64,000 bases of DNA, taken from NCBI GenBank assembly GCA_023515795.1, contig JALGPX010000056.1, positions 1 through 64,000 on the forward strand, given 5' to 3'. Each line of letters begins with the position of its first letter. The first letter of the stretch is position 1. Both the position numbers and the translations under genes were made by a program. Below, in pieces: positions 9,693-19,800 of the stretch. This DNA is from Amoeboaphelidium occidentale. Its lineage: Eukaryota; Aphelidiomycota; Aphelidea. The notes under the pieces are model-generated. The model did no database searches and was not told the DNA's origin. It was given only the letters and a program-made list of their open reading frames with translations.

Positions 9693-11537
9693 ATGGACGA
9701 TTCTTATCATGATCACATGGAAGAAGATGAATATATCGCTAAAGAAGACACAGAAAGTACAGTTGCTGACGTACAAATGGAACAGTTACCGAAACAAGAC
9801 ACGAAATCAGATCTGACTCAGTTCCAGCCAGAATTACCATTCGCAACCAATGCAGCAAATGATCATAAAGAGTCTTTGATGTACTCTATTGGACTGAACG
9901 ATTCCGTACCAGCTGGGCATGTTTCCGGAGGCTTCGATTCTATACCAATTCTTGCTATAGATCTAAACAATGCTCTTTCTATACATTCCGGTAGGAAAAC
10001 ACAAAAACAAAAGAGGCCATTGAATGCTTATGATAAGTTACTTCCAGATGATGAAGAAGGACTGGATTCTGGAGGTGAGAGATCTTACAACAAAAAGATG
10101 CAGGATTCTCGGATAGACGAGAAACCAGGAGGATTACACAAACATCCAGACTCTTTCAAAGACCTGCCATTTTCAGGACTTTTTATTCTGGCCCAGGTCG
10201 CAATGATCATAACTGGGTTGGTTTACTGGATAATATCAAAAACTTCTGGATTGTCTCAGCTCGGTCGCGAGGTCAGAAACAACATTTACTTTGGGTTCAG
10301 CGAGTCCTATGGTCAAATATTGACAACCCTTGCCATATCTTTTGGTGTAGGCTTTTTGTGGATCTATCTTTTGAGTAGATATCTGCGGAAAGCGCTTTGG
10401 GCAACGATATTCCTTATTCCAGCTGCATTCTTCGCAGTAACCATCTTTAGCTTTAAAAGTGCTTTTGATGGAGGCAGATTTGAGTCTGAGGGCAAGTGGC
10501 TAATACCAGAATCTATAATTTCCTTCATGCTGGGTATTATATCAAGTGTACTGGTTCACAAAAAACGAACAAACATATCTCGCAGTATTGCTCTAGTTGA
10601 ATTATCTTTTCAGATCATCAAAGACAATGCTGGGATTATTTTCATAAGTTTACGAATATTGATAAGTTACTTCATATTCTGCGTAGTATGGCTAGCACTT
10701 TTCTGTTCTTTGATGCTCATCGGTCACATCGAAAAGAACGCAAATGAACGAACATGGATTCCAGATCCTTCTTCGCCTGTGGTTATTGCATTCTTCGTAT
10801 TCATGTTCATGTGGACATCCGTTACGTTTTCATATGTTGAAAGATGCATGATATCCGGTGTTGTTTGTGAATGGTATTTCCATCGAAACGATCCTGTTCG
10901 AACAATCGCAAAGAAAGACTTGGCAAAAGAGTCATTGAAACGATCACTTACATACACATTTGGTTCTATTTGTTTTGCATCCCTTGTTCTATCGGCAATA
11001 CAAGCAGTAAGACTCTCTATGCACACAGTCAGAAAAATCGGTCGTTGGGTAGTTTCAGATACAATCTCCAACTTATTTGGTTCATGTGCAGAAATGATTG
11101 AAGGCCTTGTTGACGGAGTGAATTCTTTCGCCTTAGTTTACATTGCTTTCAATGGAACTGATTTCTGTACAGCAGCCCAAAAATGTGCCTTCTTGTTTAG
11201 AAGAAACCTTATTTCCGCTGTTCTGTTTGATAACATCACAAGAATGCTACTGCTGTTTGGAGTTTACGCAGTATCTTTGATTTGTTTTCTTGGAACTTTT
11301 AACTTTGCTGTGGACGTGTCTGGATCTTCGTATAGTTGGTTTATCGCTTTAATCGGAAGCTTGCTTCCATTTTACATGCTTCGTTTCTGTTCTTTCATTT
11401 TGCTTCAAGTTATGGATGCAGTATTTGTTTGCTACGTAATCGATTTGGATTCTAACCAAGTGAATTCCCAACTGGCTCATGCTGCACTTTCGGGCGACGA
11501 AGCAACGATATGGAATAATCACTCTGTTTCAGTTTAA
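9693..11537 (+). CDS. Choline-transporter-like (CTL/SLC44, PNS1-like) membrane protein
   Basis: 614 aa. A hydrophilic acidic N-terminus (about 150 residues) precedes roughly ten membrane helices, the first near residues 158-178. The C-terminal block SFILLQVMDAVFVCYVID followed by DSN matches the family hallmark near the last helix, where CTL proteins show a D..F.C...D pattern. In animals and plants these proteins move choline or related compounds; yeast Pns1 has no proven choline role, so substrate is uncertain. The upstream 235 bp contain several in-frame stops. The gene is intronless. TAA stop. Confidence 0.85.
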   Translation: MDDSYHDHMEEDEYIAKEDTESTVADVQMEQLPKQDTKSDLTQFQPELPFATNAANDHKESLMYSIGLNDSVPAGHVSGGFDSIPILAIDLNNALSIHSGRKTQKQKRPLNAYDKLLPDDEEGLDSGGERSYNKKMQDSRIDEKPGGLHKHPDSFKDLPFSGLFILAQVAMIITGLVYWIISKTSGLSQLGREVRNNIYFGFSESYGQILTTLAISFGVGFLWIYLLSRYLRKALWATIFLIPAAFFAVTIFSFKSAFDGGRFESEGKWLIPESIISFMLGIISSVLVHKKRTNISRSIALVELSFQIIKDNAGIIFISLRILISYFIFCVVWLALFCSLMLIGHIEKNANERTWIPDPSSPVVIAFFVFMFMWTSVTFSYVERCMISGVVCEWYFHRNDPVRTIAKKDLAKESLKRSLTYTFGSICFASLVLSAIQAVRLSMHTVRKIGRWVVSDTISNLFGSCAEMIEGLVDGVNSFALVYIAFNGTDFCTAAQKCAFLFRRNLISAVLFDNITRMLLLFGVYAVSLICFLGTFNFAVDVSGSSYSWFIALIGSLLPFYMLRFCSFILLQVMDAVFVCYVIDLDSNQVNSQLAHAALSGDEATIWNNHSVSV

Positions 11538-11609
11538 GAAAATAGACTTCGTGTATAACAAATAGTTGTGTGTTTCAAGCTCGATTATGCCTTTATTGAT
11601 GCAAGACTT

Positions 11610-13384
11610 TTAGCGTCCTTGTACAATGTCATCGATCTTTAAGATCATTCTTACAGTTTCTGAAGCGAGTTCAATAGCACTGGTACATACCAACAATGGT
11701 TGAATAACATTCTCTTCCAGAATATTAGAAACTGTTCCTTTCCTTACATTAATTCCAGCTGTTTTCTCTCCGTTAGCATGACGGGTGCGTAAATCCGTTA
11801 CAATGCCAACGGGATTCAAACCAGCGTTTTCAGCCAAAGTTATAGGGACAATTTCCAATGCATCAGCAAAAGCCTGCAAACAGTATTGATCAACTCCCTT
11901 CAAAGTTTTAGCATGCTCTGCTAGTCTGTGTGAAACTTCGATTTCTGGTGCTCCACCTCCAGCAATTAGTGCCTTCTTTTTTACCAAACATCTGATAACG
12001 CAAAGAGCATCGTGAAGAGATCTTTCAGCTTCTTCTAGAACCAAATGATTTGCACCATGAACAATAACAGAAGTAGTTTTGGCGGTACTCTTAATACCAG
12101 TAATCTTGACAACTTTACTTCCAACTGATTGCACTTCTTCGACAAGATCAGCGACTCCCAATTTATCTTCGGTAAATCCTTCAATATCAGCAATAGGTTT
12201 ACATCCTAGTGTCTTTGTAATGAACTCAATCTCATCTCTCTCAATGTCTTTGATAACCATAATTTTTAACTTTGACAAGAAATGTAAGGATAATTCATTA
12301 ACTGCATCACGCAAAATCGACTTTTGGATAAGCAAAACATTGCAGCCGGCCTTCTTGATTTTTTTGCACATGTTCAACAGGTACTGACGTTCCTCTTGTA
12401 GAATCTTGTCCATTTGACGGTAATCTGTGACAACAATCTGATTGTCCATATCAGGCTTTGGAGGAGACAATTGGAACTGAATAAGACCAATTTTGGCCTT
12501 TTCCATACGAGCAGGGCCTCCTGCAGATTTTATAACATTCTGAGTCAATACCAAACCATTAACCATCTCGGTATCATCAATTGTTCCTCCCAACTTGGTG
12601 ACAACACGAATATCTTTCAAATCAACATTGCTGGCATTAGTGTCAGTGACATTCATGACAGCATCAACAGCCATAGGTGCAAGTAAACTAGAGTATTGCG
12701 AAACAACCTTTGAGTTTAAAGACGTAGTTGCACTCTTCAGCAAAGACTCGCGATCAGCCATATCCAATTTAACGGACATATCTGTAAGGATTTCAACGGA
12801 CTTCTGGGCTGCTTTCTTGAAAGACTCTGCAATAACTGTTGGATGAATGCCTACAGGAGTTAAAACATGGTTGATTCCAATAGCGGTACCTTGTCCTAAA
12901 AGCTTTTCTGCGGCACCTAATAAACTTCCAGCCAAAACAACGACAGAGGTAGTTCCATCACCAGCCTCAACATCTTGAGCTGCAGATAAATCGACCAACT
13001 AGAAATAATCATAAGTACGAACTTTAAGAAACAGCTACCATCTTTGCGGCAGGGTGCATTACGCTCATGTGCTTCAGGATTGTTGCTCCATCATTAGTGA
13101 TTAAGACTTCACCAGTTCCAGTTTGAATCTAATAAATTAACTATCAGGACACGAATATTGAAGTGGTTGTACCATCTTATCCATTCCTTTAGGACCTAAA
13201 CTCGTGCGAACAGCATCAGCGACAGCTAAAATGTAAAGAAACACGACGCATAACTCATACCTTTCGCAGCGACAATATTGGAGTGGCGCACTTCTCTTGG
13301 CTTCTCCTTGTCTTTGAATGCACCAGGCCTCGATCCACTGGATGAAGTTGGGTTACTAGCTGAAGGCTGAACGTCGACTGACAT
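11610..13384 (-). CDS. CCT4: T-complex protein 1 subunit delta (CCT4)
   Basis: 551 aa from four exons: 13384-13261, 13225-13173, 13128-13039 and 12998-11610. The introns are 35, 44 and 40 nt, all GT-AG. Conserved group II chaperonin motifs include [32 protein letters not shown] (nucleotide site) and [10 protein letters not shown] near the C-terminal equatorial domain. One of eight subunits of the cytosolic TRiC ring that folds actin and tubulin. The exon joins restore [17 protein letters not shown] and [14 protein letters not shown] without gaps. The N-terminus is Ser/Pro-rich and slightly longer than in yeast. TAA stop. Confidence 0.96.
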
Positions 13385-13755
13385 TTATTTTCGTTTTATT
13401 CAAAAGAGATCTGTGGCGCAACTTCCAAAGAAAAAACGAGCAGTTTAAAGGGAACTAGTTGCGCGCTTAAGCACAGACTTTTAATTACATAAGGGCTATA
13501 CAAGACTATGTTTCATGGCATGCTCAACTGTGTCGCGTGTAAAAGAAGCCATGAACTTTAAAAGGCATGACCCATTAAACTCTTATTGTTAGCAAACGAC
13601 TAACAATTAAGACCAAATCGTAAGGTTTAGCTGGTGAACGATGAATTTACAGACCCAACTGATTGACTCCTGCTGATGTAGATTGAATCAACACAATCCA
13701 GAACTTTGATCAAAGATAAGTTCATGACAATAATCTAAAGCTTTTCTCCAAAACA
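13385..13755. other. Divergent intergenic region, no gene seen
   Basis: 371 bp between the CCT4 start and the METTL24-like start. I see no ORF, tRNA or obvious repeat. TTGTTAGCAAACGACTAACAA (13587-13607) has TTGTTAG and CTAACAA arms, a 7-bp inverted repeat with a 7-nt spacer. The region presumably holds both promoters. Confidence 0.5.
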
Positions 13756-14859
13756 ATGTCTTATGACAAAGTAATTTACCCTTCGAATGCTGTTTCAGCT
13801 TATTCATACGTTCAGAATGATCAAAAGAAGAAAAGACACTTTGGAATTGGAGTTGTAACAAGCGTGTCTTTGGCTTTGATCTACGTCGTATTCTTGGTTT
13901 GTACTCACTGGAACACACTTGGATCTCGTGTTATGCCAACGGGAACATCCAGCTACGAGCCATCGGTGGTGAAACCTATTGAAGAACCATCCACGGTTGA
14001 TAATGATGTTGATACAGCAGTTCAGCTGAACCAAACCAATTTCGTGAAAGATGGCATTCCAGTTTTACCGCACGAATGGACTTCATTCAAAAGACAGATC
14101 TTCCGTAAAGCTATGGATAAGATTATTTCAATGCCCGGTGAAGTTGGAGCACATCTTGGCCCACAAGAGACGTTTCAGTTCATTCCAACAACATATGATT
14201 GTCCGCGCGATAAGCTGGTTAGACTTGGGCATTACGGTGATACAACTGGGTGGGTTTGCTTGACTAACACAGATTTGCAAGAAGGCTGCAATGTTGTCAC
14301 TGCTGGTTACAATGATAATTTCAACTTTGAGGGCGCAATTAATGAATACTCTGGTGGTAAATGCAACATCTATTTCTTTGACTGTAATTTTCAAGAAGAT
14401 CACAAGCTTCCTGAGTTCGTTACTCACTATCCGTATTGTTTAGATGCAGAGAACTTTGATGATCATCAAGGCAGACAATACAGAAATTGGGACTACATTG
14501 TTGACGAGATGCAAGTGGGACATGTCGATTATATGAAGATAGATGCCGATGCTTACGAATGGTCTGTGTTACCAGATATATTTAAGCATAGTGAAAAGGT
14601 AGGCAGCGTGTTGCCAAAACAAATTGCATTTGAACTTCACATTGTCGAACAAGTTGAGGGACATATTCAACAGCCTGAAGATACGCCAAAAGAGTTGGTT
14701 GCGAAAAACAATAACTTTCTCTCTCCTATTGCGCGCCTCTTCAAAATGGCTGATAGTGCTGGATATCTTGTTGCATCCTCGGAATTTGTAAGTAACTATG
14801 AAAAGCCATGCTGCAACGATTTCGTTCTAGTAAGAGACGACGAAAAGCTTCATCAATAG
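13756..14859 (+). CDS. Type II membrane METTL24-like methyltransferase-domain protein
   Basis: 367 aa. A short cytosolic N-terminus is followed by one membrane helix (about residues 35-56) and a luminal domain with the methyltransferase-like order of the METTL24/FkbM-type family: a VVTAGYNDNFNFEGA loop where AdoMet would bind, an acidic strand NIYFFDCN, and VDYMKIDADAYEWSVL with the family's KID.. motif. The expected site of action is the Golgi or ER lumen. The substrate is unknown. A single exon, stop TAG, with AATAAA soon after at about 14879. Confidence is good for the fold, low for activity. Confidence 0.7.
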   Translation: MSYDKVIYPSNAVSAYSYVQNDQKKKRHFGIGVVTSVSLALIYVVFLVCTHWNTLGSRVMPTGTSSYEPSVVKPIEEPSTVDNDVDTAVQLNQTNFVKDGIPVLPHEWTSFKRQIFRKAMDKIISMPGEVGAHLGPQETFQFIPTTYDCPRDKLVRLGHYGDTTGWVCLTNTDLQEGCNVVTAGYNDNFNFEGAINEYSGGKCNIYFFDCNFQEDHKLPEFVTHYPYCLDAENFDDHQGRQYRNWDYIVDEMQVGHVDYMKIDADAYEWSVLPDIFKHSEKVGSVLPKQIAFELHIVEQVEGHIQQPEDTPKELVAKNNNFLSPIARLFKMADSAGYLVASSEFVSNYEKPCCNDFVLVRDDEKLHQ

Positions 14860-15166
14860 AATGGCAACGTGTAAATTGAATAAACATGTACTACTTAAAG
14901 CACCAAGTTGATGAATTTAAGTTAGTTGAGATAATTTGGCTGTTTCGTGGTAAAAGAGTTGTTACTCTGGACATCCTCTTTTGGCATGAGCTTTTAGCGT
15001 ATGACAAACCAGTTCTTGAAGAATATATGTTCCGTTTTATCAGTAATAGCAGCTGATGTAAGCTTAAATACGCAAAAATTCTTGCTGGAACAATTTGTCA
15101 CATGAAAAGGGGCAAAAACTGCTCCTGATCTGCAAGATGCAAAATTCTTTTTTGAAGTCCGCGCAA
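14860..15166. other. Intergenic region with 3' UTR and promoter
   Basis: About 300 bp. It begins with the AATAAA signal of the upstream gene (about 14879). It contains no convincing gene on either strand. An ATG at 15095 in frame with the next gene is judged too early, because the signal peptide begins at 15167. Confidence 0.45.
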
Positions 15167-16735
15167 ATGCTTCGTTACTCTGGCATACAATTCTTGATTT
15201 TATTGGCCGTGCTGGCAGTTTCTGTGTTCTCAAAAAGACAGTTGATCGCTTTTGGCCACAAGTTGAACGAGCACTCAGAGTCTGGGAGCCGCGCAATGTT
15301 GGTTTACGGCGATCAAACAGGCCTGTATAGCTCCAAGCATTACTGCCAAATACGTGATTTAATTTATGACGCTAAAGAGAACGCTCTTACTTTGGCTTAT
15401 CACTATGAAAAGCGAAGAACCTTGCAACAATCCAATCCTGGCGCGTTTCGAAAAGGACTCTCCAGAAATGAAGAGCGTACGTGCAATGAAGCCTTTGAGT
15501 CCCTCAAAAAGAAAGTTCAAGATCTTAAAAACATTCTTCTAGGCGATGAGATGAATCTTGAAGCTACTGATGAACTGACTCAGTACATTGATCAAAACGT
15601 GCAGTACTTGGCTGGTCTTGACTTCAAGAACATCTATGAAATGTTTCAGAATGATCCGGAATCTTTGTTCTCGCCTTTATGGAACCTTCAAGCTATATTC
15701 AGCTACGATGATGCGTTTTCTTTGCCTCGTGCGGCCCAAGAAAGTTTCTCTGTGTTCCTGGGAGATGTTGGAGCTTATTTGGAAGCTTTTGAACAATTTC
15801 TGAAAAAAGTAGAAGCCGGACGTAATTTTGGAAGAACTCAGCAGGTGTTGACTTCAATGTATCAAATGTCGCATGATATATTGGAATTCACGGAATCAAT
15901 GCAGTCTTCAACACCTTCATTAGTTGATCAAAAGATAACCTATGGATTTGAATCTATCGTCCAAAAATACACAGACGAAGTAAGATCCGTTCCAGATGAG
16001 GAATTTCGTTTGGTTGCTACGGACTTTTTGGGGAAGTTTGAAAGTTTAAGTAGCAAGCTGAAGTCTCTTGGAAATGAGAAGAAATGCTCTTTGACAAGGG
16101 ATCATGTAGTTGGATTTTCTGTGTGGAAGCGACATTTCGCTAATGTGTGGGAAAACATGCGATCTTGCTTCCCTAAAGTGTTACCTCGTTCTAAAGCTGT
16201 GGAGCTAAATGAGAAGGTTGTTAATGGAGACCAAAATCTAGTTATGATGCCATTTTACGACAATTCCAGACTAAAGGGTATGGTCGAAGCAGAAGTTAGA
16301 TTCAGAAAACCTTTGCAGAAGGCAAAAGACTTGGTTGAATACTTGAAGAGCTTTCAAATTGAGTACCCAATGAAAGATTTCAAATTTTCGATTGCTACCG
16401 AAGCGCTTTTGAATGAGCATCTGAAGATTACTAAAGGCTTCCTGACGTCTAAAGAATATCGTAACCAAAAGTTATCTGTTTTCAAACTTTATGAAAAATG
16501 GTTACATGAGGCCGGCTTTTCCGAGTCATGCGTCCGTGATATTTCTATGGATTTGAAAAGAAAGTCTATTCAACAAGATCTCGACATCACAAGAAGAATT
16601 ATGGAGTACAACGAGGTTGTGGAAGAACTTGAAAGATTGCACACCGAAAAAATGATCGAGTTCAACGAAATGATAAGTCGAAAAATGTTACTCCAGATGA
16701 AGAGGAAACCATCAAAAATTAGAGTTTATCAATAA
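15167..16735 (+). CDS. Secreted helical protein of unknown function
   Basis: 522 aa from the Met that opens a good signal peptide (MLRYSGIQFLILLAVLAVSV). Two earlier in-frame Mets (15095, 15137) would put a polar leader in front. The mature part is highly helical and charged, with a likely coiled coil at the C-terminal end (about residues 460-510), few sequons and four or more cysteines. I recognise no family. The stop codon TAA is embedded in CAATAAAG, so stop and poly(A) signal overlap. It is convergent with the SURF6 gene, whose stop is 41 bp away. Confidence 0.72.
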   Translation: MLRYSGIQFLILLAVLAVSVFSKRQLIAFGHKLNEHSESGSRAMLVYGDQTGLYSSKHYCQIRDLIYDAKENALTLAYHYEKRRTLQQSNPGAFRKGLSRNEERTCNEAFESLKKKVQDLKNILLGDEMNLEATDELTQYIDQNVQYLAGLDFKNIYEMFQNDPESLFSPLWNLQAIFSYDDAFSLPRAAQESFSVFLGDVGAYLEAFEQFLKKVEAGRNFGRTQQVLTSMYQMSHDILEFTESMQSSTPSLVDQKITYGFESIVQKYTDEVRSVPDEEFRLVATDFLGKFESLSSKLKSLGNEKKCSLTRDHVVGFSVWKRHFANVWENMRSCFPKVLPRSKAVELNEKVVNGDQNLVMMPFYDNSRLKGMVEAEVRFRKPLQKAKDLVEYLKSFQIEYPMKDFKFSIATEALLNEHLKITKGFLTSKEYRNQKLSVFKLYEKWLHEAGFSESCVRDISMDLKRKSIQQDLDITRRIMEYNEVVEELERLHTEKMIEFNEMISRKMLLQMKRKPSKIRVYQ

Positions 16736-16776
16736 AGATGCGTATTAGTAAATCTTTATTCTCTAGATTCGACGGT

Positions 16777-17706
16777 CTAACGTTTGGCTCTACTCTTCTT
16801 GGCCTTTTCGATTTTCCTTTGTTTAACATCTTCCTTGCGCTTCTTAATATTTGCTTCCCTCTTGTCAATCTTCTTCTTTTCCTTTTCCTTGTTATTGCTT
16901 AATCTTTCCTTCCATTCTCTTTCAGTCTTCTTCTTTAGCTTCTCTTTCTTCTTCAAAGTTTTCTTCAATAGCGCGGCATCATCTTGCAATTTAACTCCTT
17001 CTGCTTTCTTCATTGTCTTATTCCATGCAATTTGTTCAGTTTTCTTTTGGTCCTCAGGGCTTTCGGCCTTCTTCTGAGCGACTTTCTCCAACTTCAAAAG
17101 CGCGGATTTCGGATCCAACTTCTGCTTCTTCTTTGGTTTCTTCTCGTCATCATCGTCTACTTTTGTGAATGTGAAGTCGATTTCGTCAATTTCGTTATCA
17201 TGAGCATCGTTCATTTCTGGAGGAGGAGTAGGAGGCATTGCGTTCTGTTTTGTGACAGGAATCTGATTTTCTTTCGCAGCATCAGCTTTAGCTTTAGCCT
17301 TCTGCTTCTTCGCTTCCTTCTCTGCTTCTCTTTTCCTCTTTCTGTCTGCGAGCAACTGCGTTCTTCCGGCAACGTTTTGCTTTGCTTCCAAGCGTTTTGC
17401 TTTCAATTCTTCGATGCGCTTTCTGAGCCTTTCGCGTACATCATCCGCCGTGTTTTCTTCAGCCTTCTTCTCGCCTTCCTCTTTCATGCCGTCATTCGAA
17501 GACTGTCCACCATCTGCCGGTGCCAATTTACGTAGCTTTTCTACTTTCTTGATCACCTTCAAATCTTCCTTATCTTTCTTACTCAACTTCCTCTTAAACA
17601 TAAGATCATTGGGTGCATCCTCTGGGGGCCGATAAAACTTTGAAGGAATAAGCGACACGAGCGTGTTGAAGTACGAATACGTCTCCAAAACTGATGATTC
17701 TGCCAT
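16777..17706 (-). CDS. SURF6 / Rrp14 nucleolar ribosome-biogenesis protein
   Basis: 309 aa from MAESSVLETY. An N-terminal LVSLIPSKFY block and a C-terminal Lys/Arg/Glu-rich region with AWNKTMKKAEGVKLQDD and the following LLKKTLKKKEKLK are the SURF6 signature. The family acts in pre-rRNA processing of both subunits in the nucleolus. An acidic patch lies in the middle (about residues 200-220). The reading frame extends upstream to 17775, but that leader is hydrophobic and unlike the family, so it is probably not coding. Stop is TAG. Confidence 0.88.
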   Translation of the reverse strand: MAESSVLETYSYFNTLVSLIPSKFYRPPEDAPNDLMFKRKLSKKDKEDLKVIKKVEKLRKLAPADGGQSSNDGMKEEGEKKAEENTADDVRERLRKRIEELKAKRLEAKQNVAGRTQLLADRKRKREAEKEAKKQKAKAKADAAKENQIPVTKQNAMPPTPPPEMNDAHDNEIDEIDFTFTKVDDDDEKKPKKKQKLDPKSALLKLEKVAQKKAESPEDQKKTEQIAWNKTMKKAEGVKLQDDAALLKKTLKKKEKLKKKTEREWKERLSNNKEKEKKKIDKREANIKKRKEDVKQRKIEKAKKSRAKR

Positions 17707-17951
17707 TCGCCTGTGCAAAAAGCAAATTTGCGATCCGAGAAGAAAAGCATTCAAAGAGTAAAGTAGCAGTTGCATGCTTTGAACAGACCTTTAGCGGAGC
17801 CATAGTAAATTTAAAATGTCTGATGTCACCTCGGAAATAGATTTAAGTGAAGTTTTTAAAGGAATCTTGTTTCGATCTGGCCTGATCGTTTTCTGCTTAG
17901 CATCCGACTTTCACGTAACCAAGAAAATCAACTTATTCTCTACGATTCCTG

Positions 17952-18688
17952 ATGCCCAACTTCGACCAGCTACGATCCTCACAATTCCTCCCTAAGGAAC
18001 AAGACTTTACGTCCAGTTCATCAAATGATCACACTTTAGTCTTACTGGAAGCTTTGGGTCCATCAGCTTATGCACGGTCCTCAGAACTACTACAAGATAA
18101 TCAGAATCAAGAAGAATTGTCCGTTTTTGATGAGAATACACCCACTCTGTCAGTTCACAACGAGTCAGATGTTTCTAAAAGGAAGCGTTACTGGGACAGT
18201 GTCGACACTGATCAAGAAGATTGCTACCTGTTCGAAGCACCTAGACCGATGCCACCAAAGAAATCAAAAAAGAAAATATATCAGGGAGATATGGTACAAG
18301 GTTTATGGAAATCGCATGAAGTAGTGAAATGTTCCAATGAATGCTGCGCTATTGAACTGTCACCTTTAAAAACTTCTCAGTGGAGATATTTTGAGTCAGA
18401 TAAGAATCGATTATATCCTTATTGTTCATCATGCAAGGTATATTTCATATGATCAGATTAATATGTTAGAATTATTACGATCACAACGGTAAAATGCGCC
18501 CAAAGGAAGGCGCTGACAACAATTCATCGAAAAAGTTCAAACTGAACTTGATTCCATTTCCGGAAAGGAAGTGTACATTTTGCGATATTACGAAAACTTC
18601 TCTGTGGCGTTTCGTTGGTGACGACCTGTCATGCAATGCTTGCTACATGCGATCGCGAAGAGGGAATCTAAGAAAGCCCTTAAGATAA
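17952..18688 (+). CDS. GATA-type zinc-finger protein A (two fingers)
   Basis: 234 aa after removing a 32-nt intron (18438-18469). An acidic/Ser-rich N-terminus and a basic stretch PPKKSKKKI precede finger 1, a variant with CSNECC...SQWRYF...YPYCSSCK and NYYDHNGKMRPK after the splice. Finger 2 is closer to canonical: CTFCDITKTSLWRF followed by CNAC. The W-R core and the RP motif are as in GATA fingers, so DNA binding to GATA sites is likely. The join gives CK-NYYDHNG, parallel to CKLYYDVHG in the next gene. Likely a nuclear transcription factor. Confidence 0.78.
18438..18469 (+). other. 32-nt intron in GATA gene A
   Basis: GTATAT at the donor, ATTAATA as possible branch site and TTAG at the acceptor. 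Phase 0. Removing it restores a finger that matches the tandem paralogue. It is the shortest well-supported intron in this window. Confidence 0.85.
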
Positions 18689-18900
18689 TTATTATAAACT
18701 TCTCAAGAGAAAATAAATCATTCACACTTCATTTCATTTTTCTTGCAGCTTGATTTCTTTCAGGATGTTGCCAAGATCCTGAATGATGTCTGATTCGCAC
18801 AGTGTTTCACGTCAACAAATGTTGCCAAATTTGATACTTGATTTAGTTACTTAACTAACGGCTTTTCTTTTTCAATTTCTTTCGCGAATTACACATACGA

Positions 18901-19779
18901 ATGAACCTTGCTACATTGCTTAATGCTGCAGAAGTTCCTTACTCTACAGATGCCTTTGGTGAACCACGCAGTATGACGATATCAAACAATTCAAACGATA
19001 GTCTTAATATGAGTGATGTGACAGAAAGTGATGCAGAAAGAAAAGATTTGGGTATCAAGATGCTCTTCTTGGCTGCTGTTTCATTACACGAAGATGAAGA
19101 ATCTGTCGCTGATATTTCACCAAGCAACTCGTTTCATGATCTTAGACGTGCATCATCTGGTTCTTTTCAGTCACTTTTAAAGGCCGTTTCATTTCAGGAA
19201 AGTTTCATGCCACGATCATATTCTACTTCAACTATGGGATCACTCAAACCTGGTTCAAAGAAAAGGTGTTCCAACGAAGAGTGTAACTGCGTGATCACAA
19301 TGCCTCATTGGAGATATATCATCCAAGATGGCGCTTCAAGTGAGAACCCACGTGGAAATCCTTATTGCGTTGCTTGTTTCAAGTATTACGAACAGTACAG
19401 ACAAATGCGACCAAAGAGTATGATAAATCCTGCTCAAGTATCCCACGAAAAGCAGTGTTCTAATCCGAACTGCAAAACTACGACTGCTTCAAACTGGAGG
19501 TACTTAAAGATTGATGAATTCCATCAGAATCCTTACTGCTCACCATGCAAGTTATACTACGATGTTCATGGTGTCCAGAGACCAGAAAATTTGGTTAAAC
19601 AACCAAAAAAGCAACAAAGACTTCACAAGATCCCACATTCAGAACGTGTTTGCACTGCATGCAAAACTACAGCAACTCCTTTGTGGAGATTTGTTGGAGA
19701 CGAATTACATTGCAATTCTTGTGCTCAACGAAAGAATAAGAAGGGAAGACAAAACAGGTCACCAAAGCCAGCGCGATAA
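18901..19779 (+). CDS. GATA-type zinc-finger protein B (three fingers)
   Basis: 292 aa, intronless. An N-terminal acidic/Ser-rich half (possible activation region) is followed by three fingers. Fingers 1 (about residues 122-165) and 2 (about 180-218) have a wide first pair, CSNEECNC and CSNPNC, with WRY and PYC..CK..Y. Finger 3 (about 246-280) is CTACKTTATPLWRF with CNSC, near the fungal GATA consensus but with a 16-residue loop. A basic tail follows finger 3. It is the tandem paralogue of gene A 212 bp upstream. Likely a nuclear regulator; targets unknown, though GATA/TATC sites occur in several promoters here. Confidence 0.82.
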   Translation: MNLATLLNAAEVPYSTDAFGEPRSMTISNNSNDSLNMSDVTESDAERKDLGIKMLFLAAVSLHEDEESVADISPSNSFHDLRRASSGSFQSLLKAVSFQESFMPRSYSTSTMGSLKPGSKKRCSNEECNCVITMPHWRYIIQDGASSENPRGNPYCVACFKYYEQYRQMRPKSMINPAQVSHEKQCSNPNCKTTTASNWRYLKIDEFHQNPYCSPCKLYYDVHGVQRPENLVKQPKKQQRLHKIPHSERVCTACKTTATPLWRFVGDELHCNSCAQRKNKKGRQNRSPKPAR

Positions 19780-19800
19780 ACATAGATTTCCAACATGGGG

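Noticed and set aside
16984-17535. Long plus-strand ORF antisense to SURF6
   Set aside because: Phe/Leu/Ser-rich translation typical of the complement of Lys/Glu-rich coding sequence.
17706-17775. Longer SURF6 N-terminus starting at 17775
   Set aside because: The extra 23 residues are hydrophobic and unlike the family; the Met at 17706 directly precedes conserved sequence.
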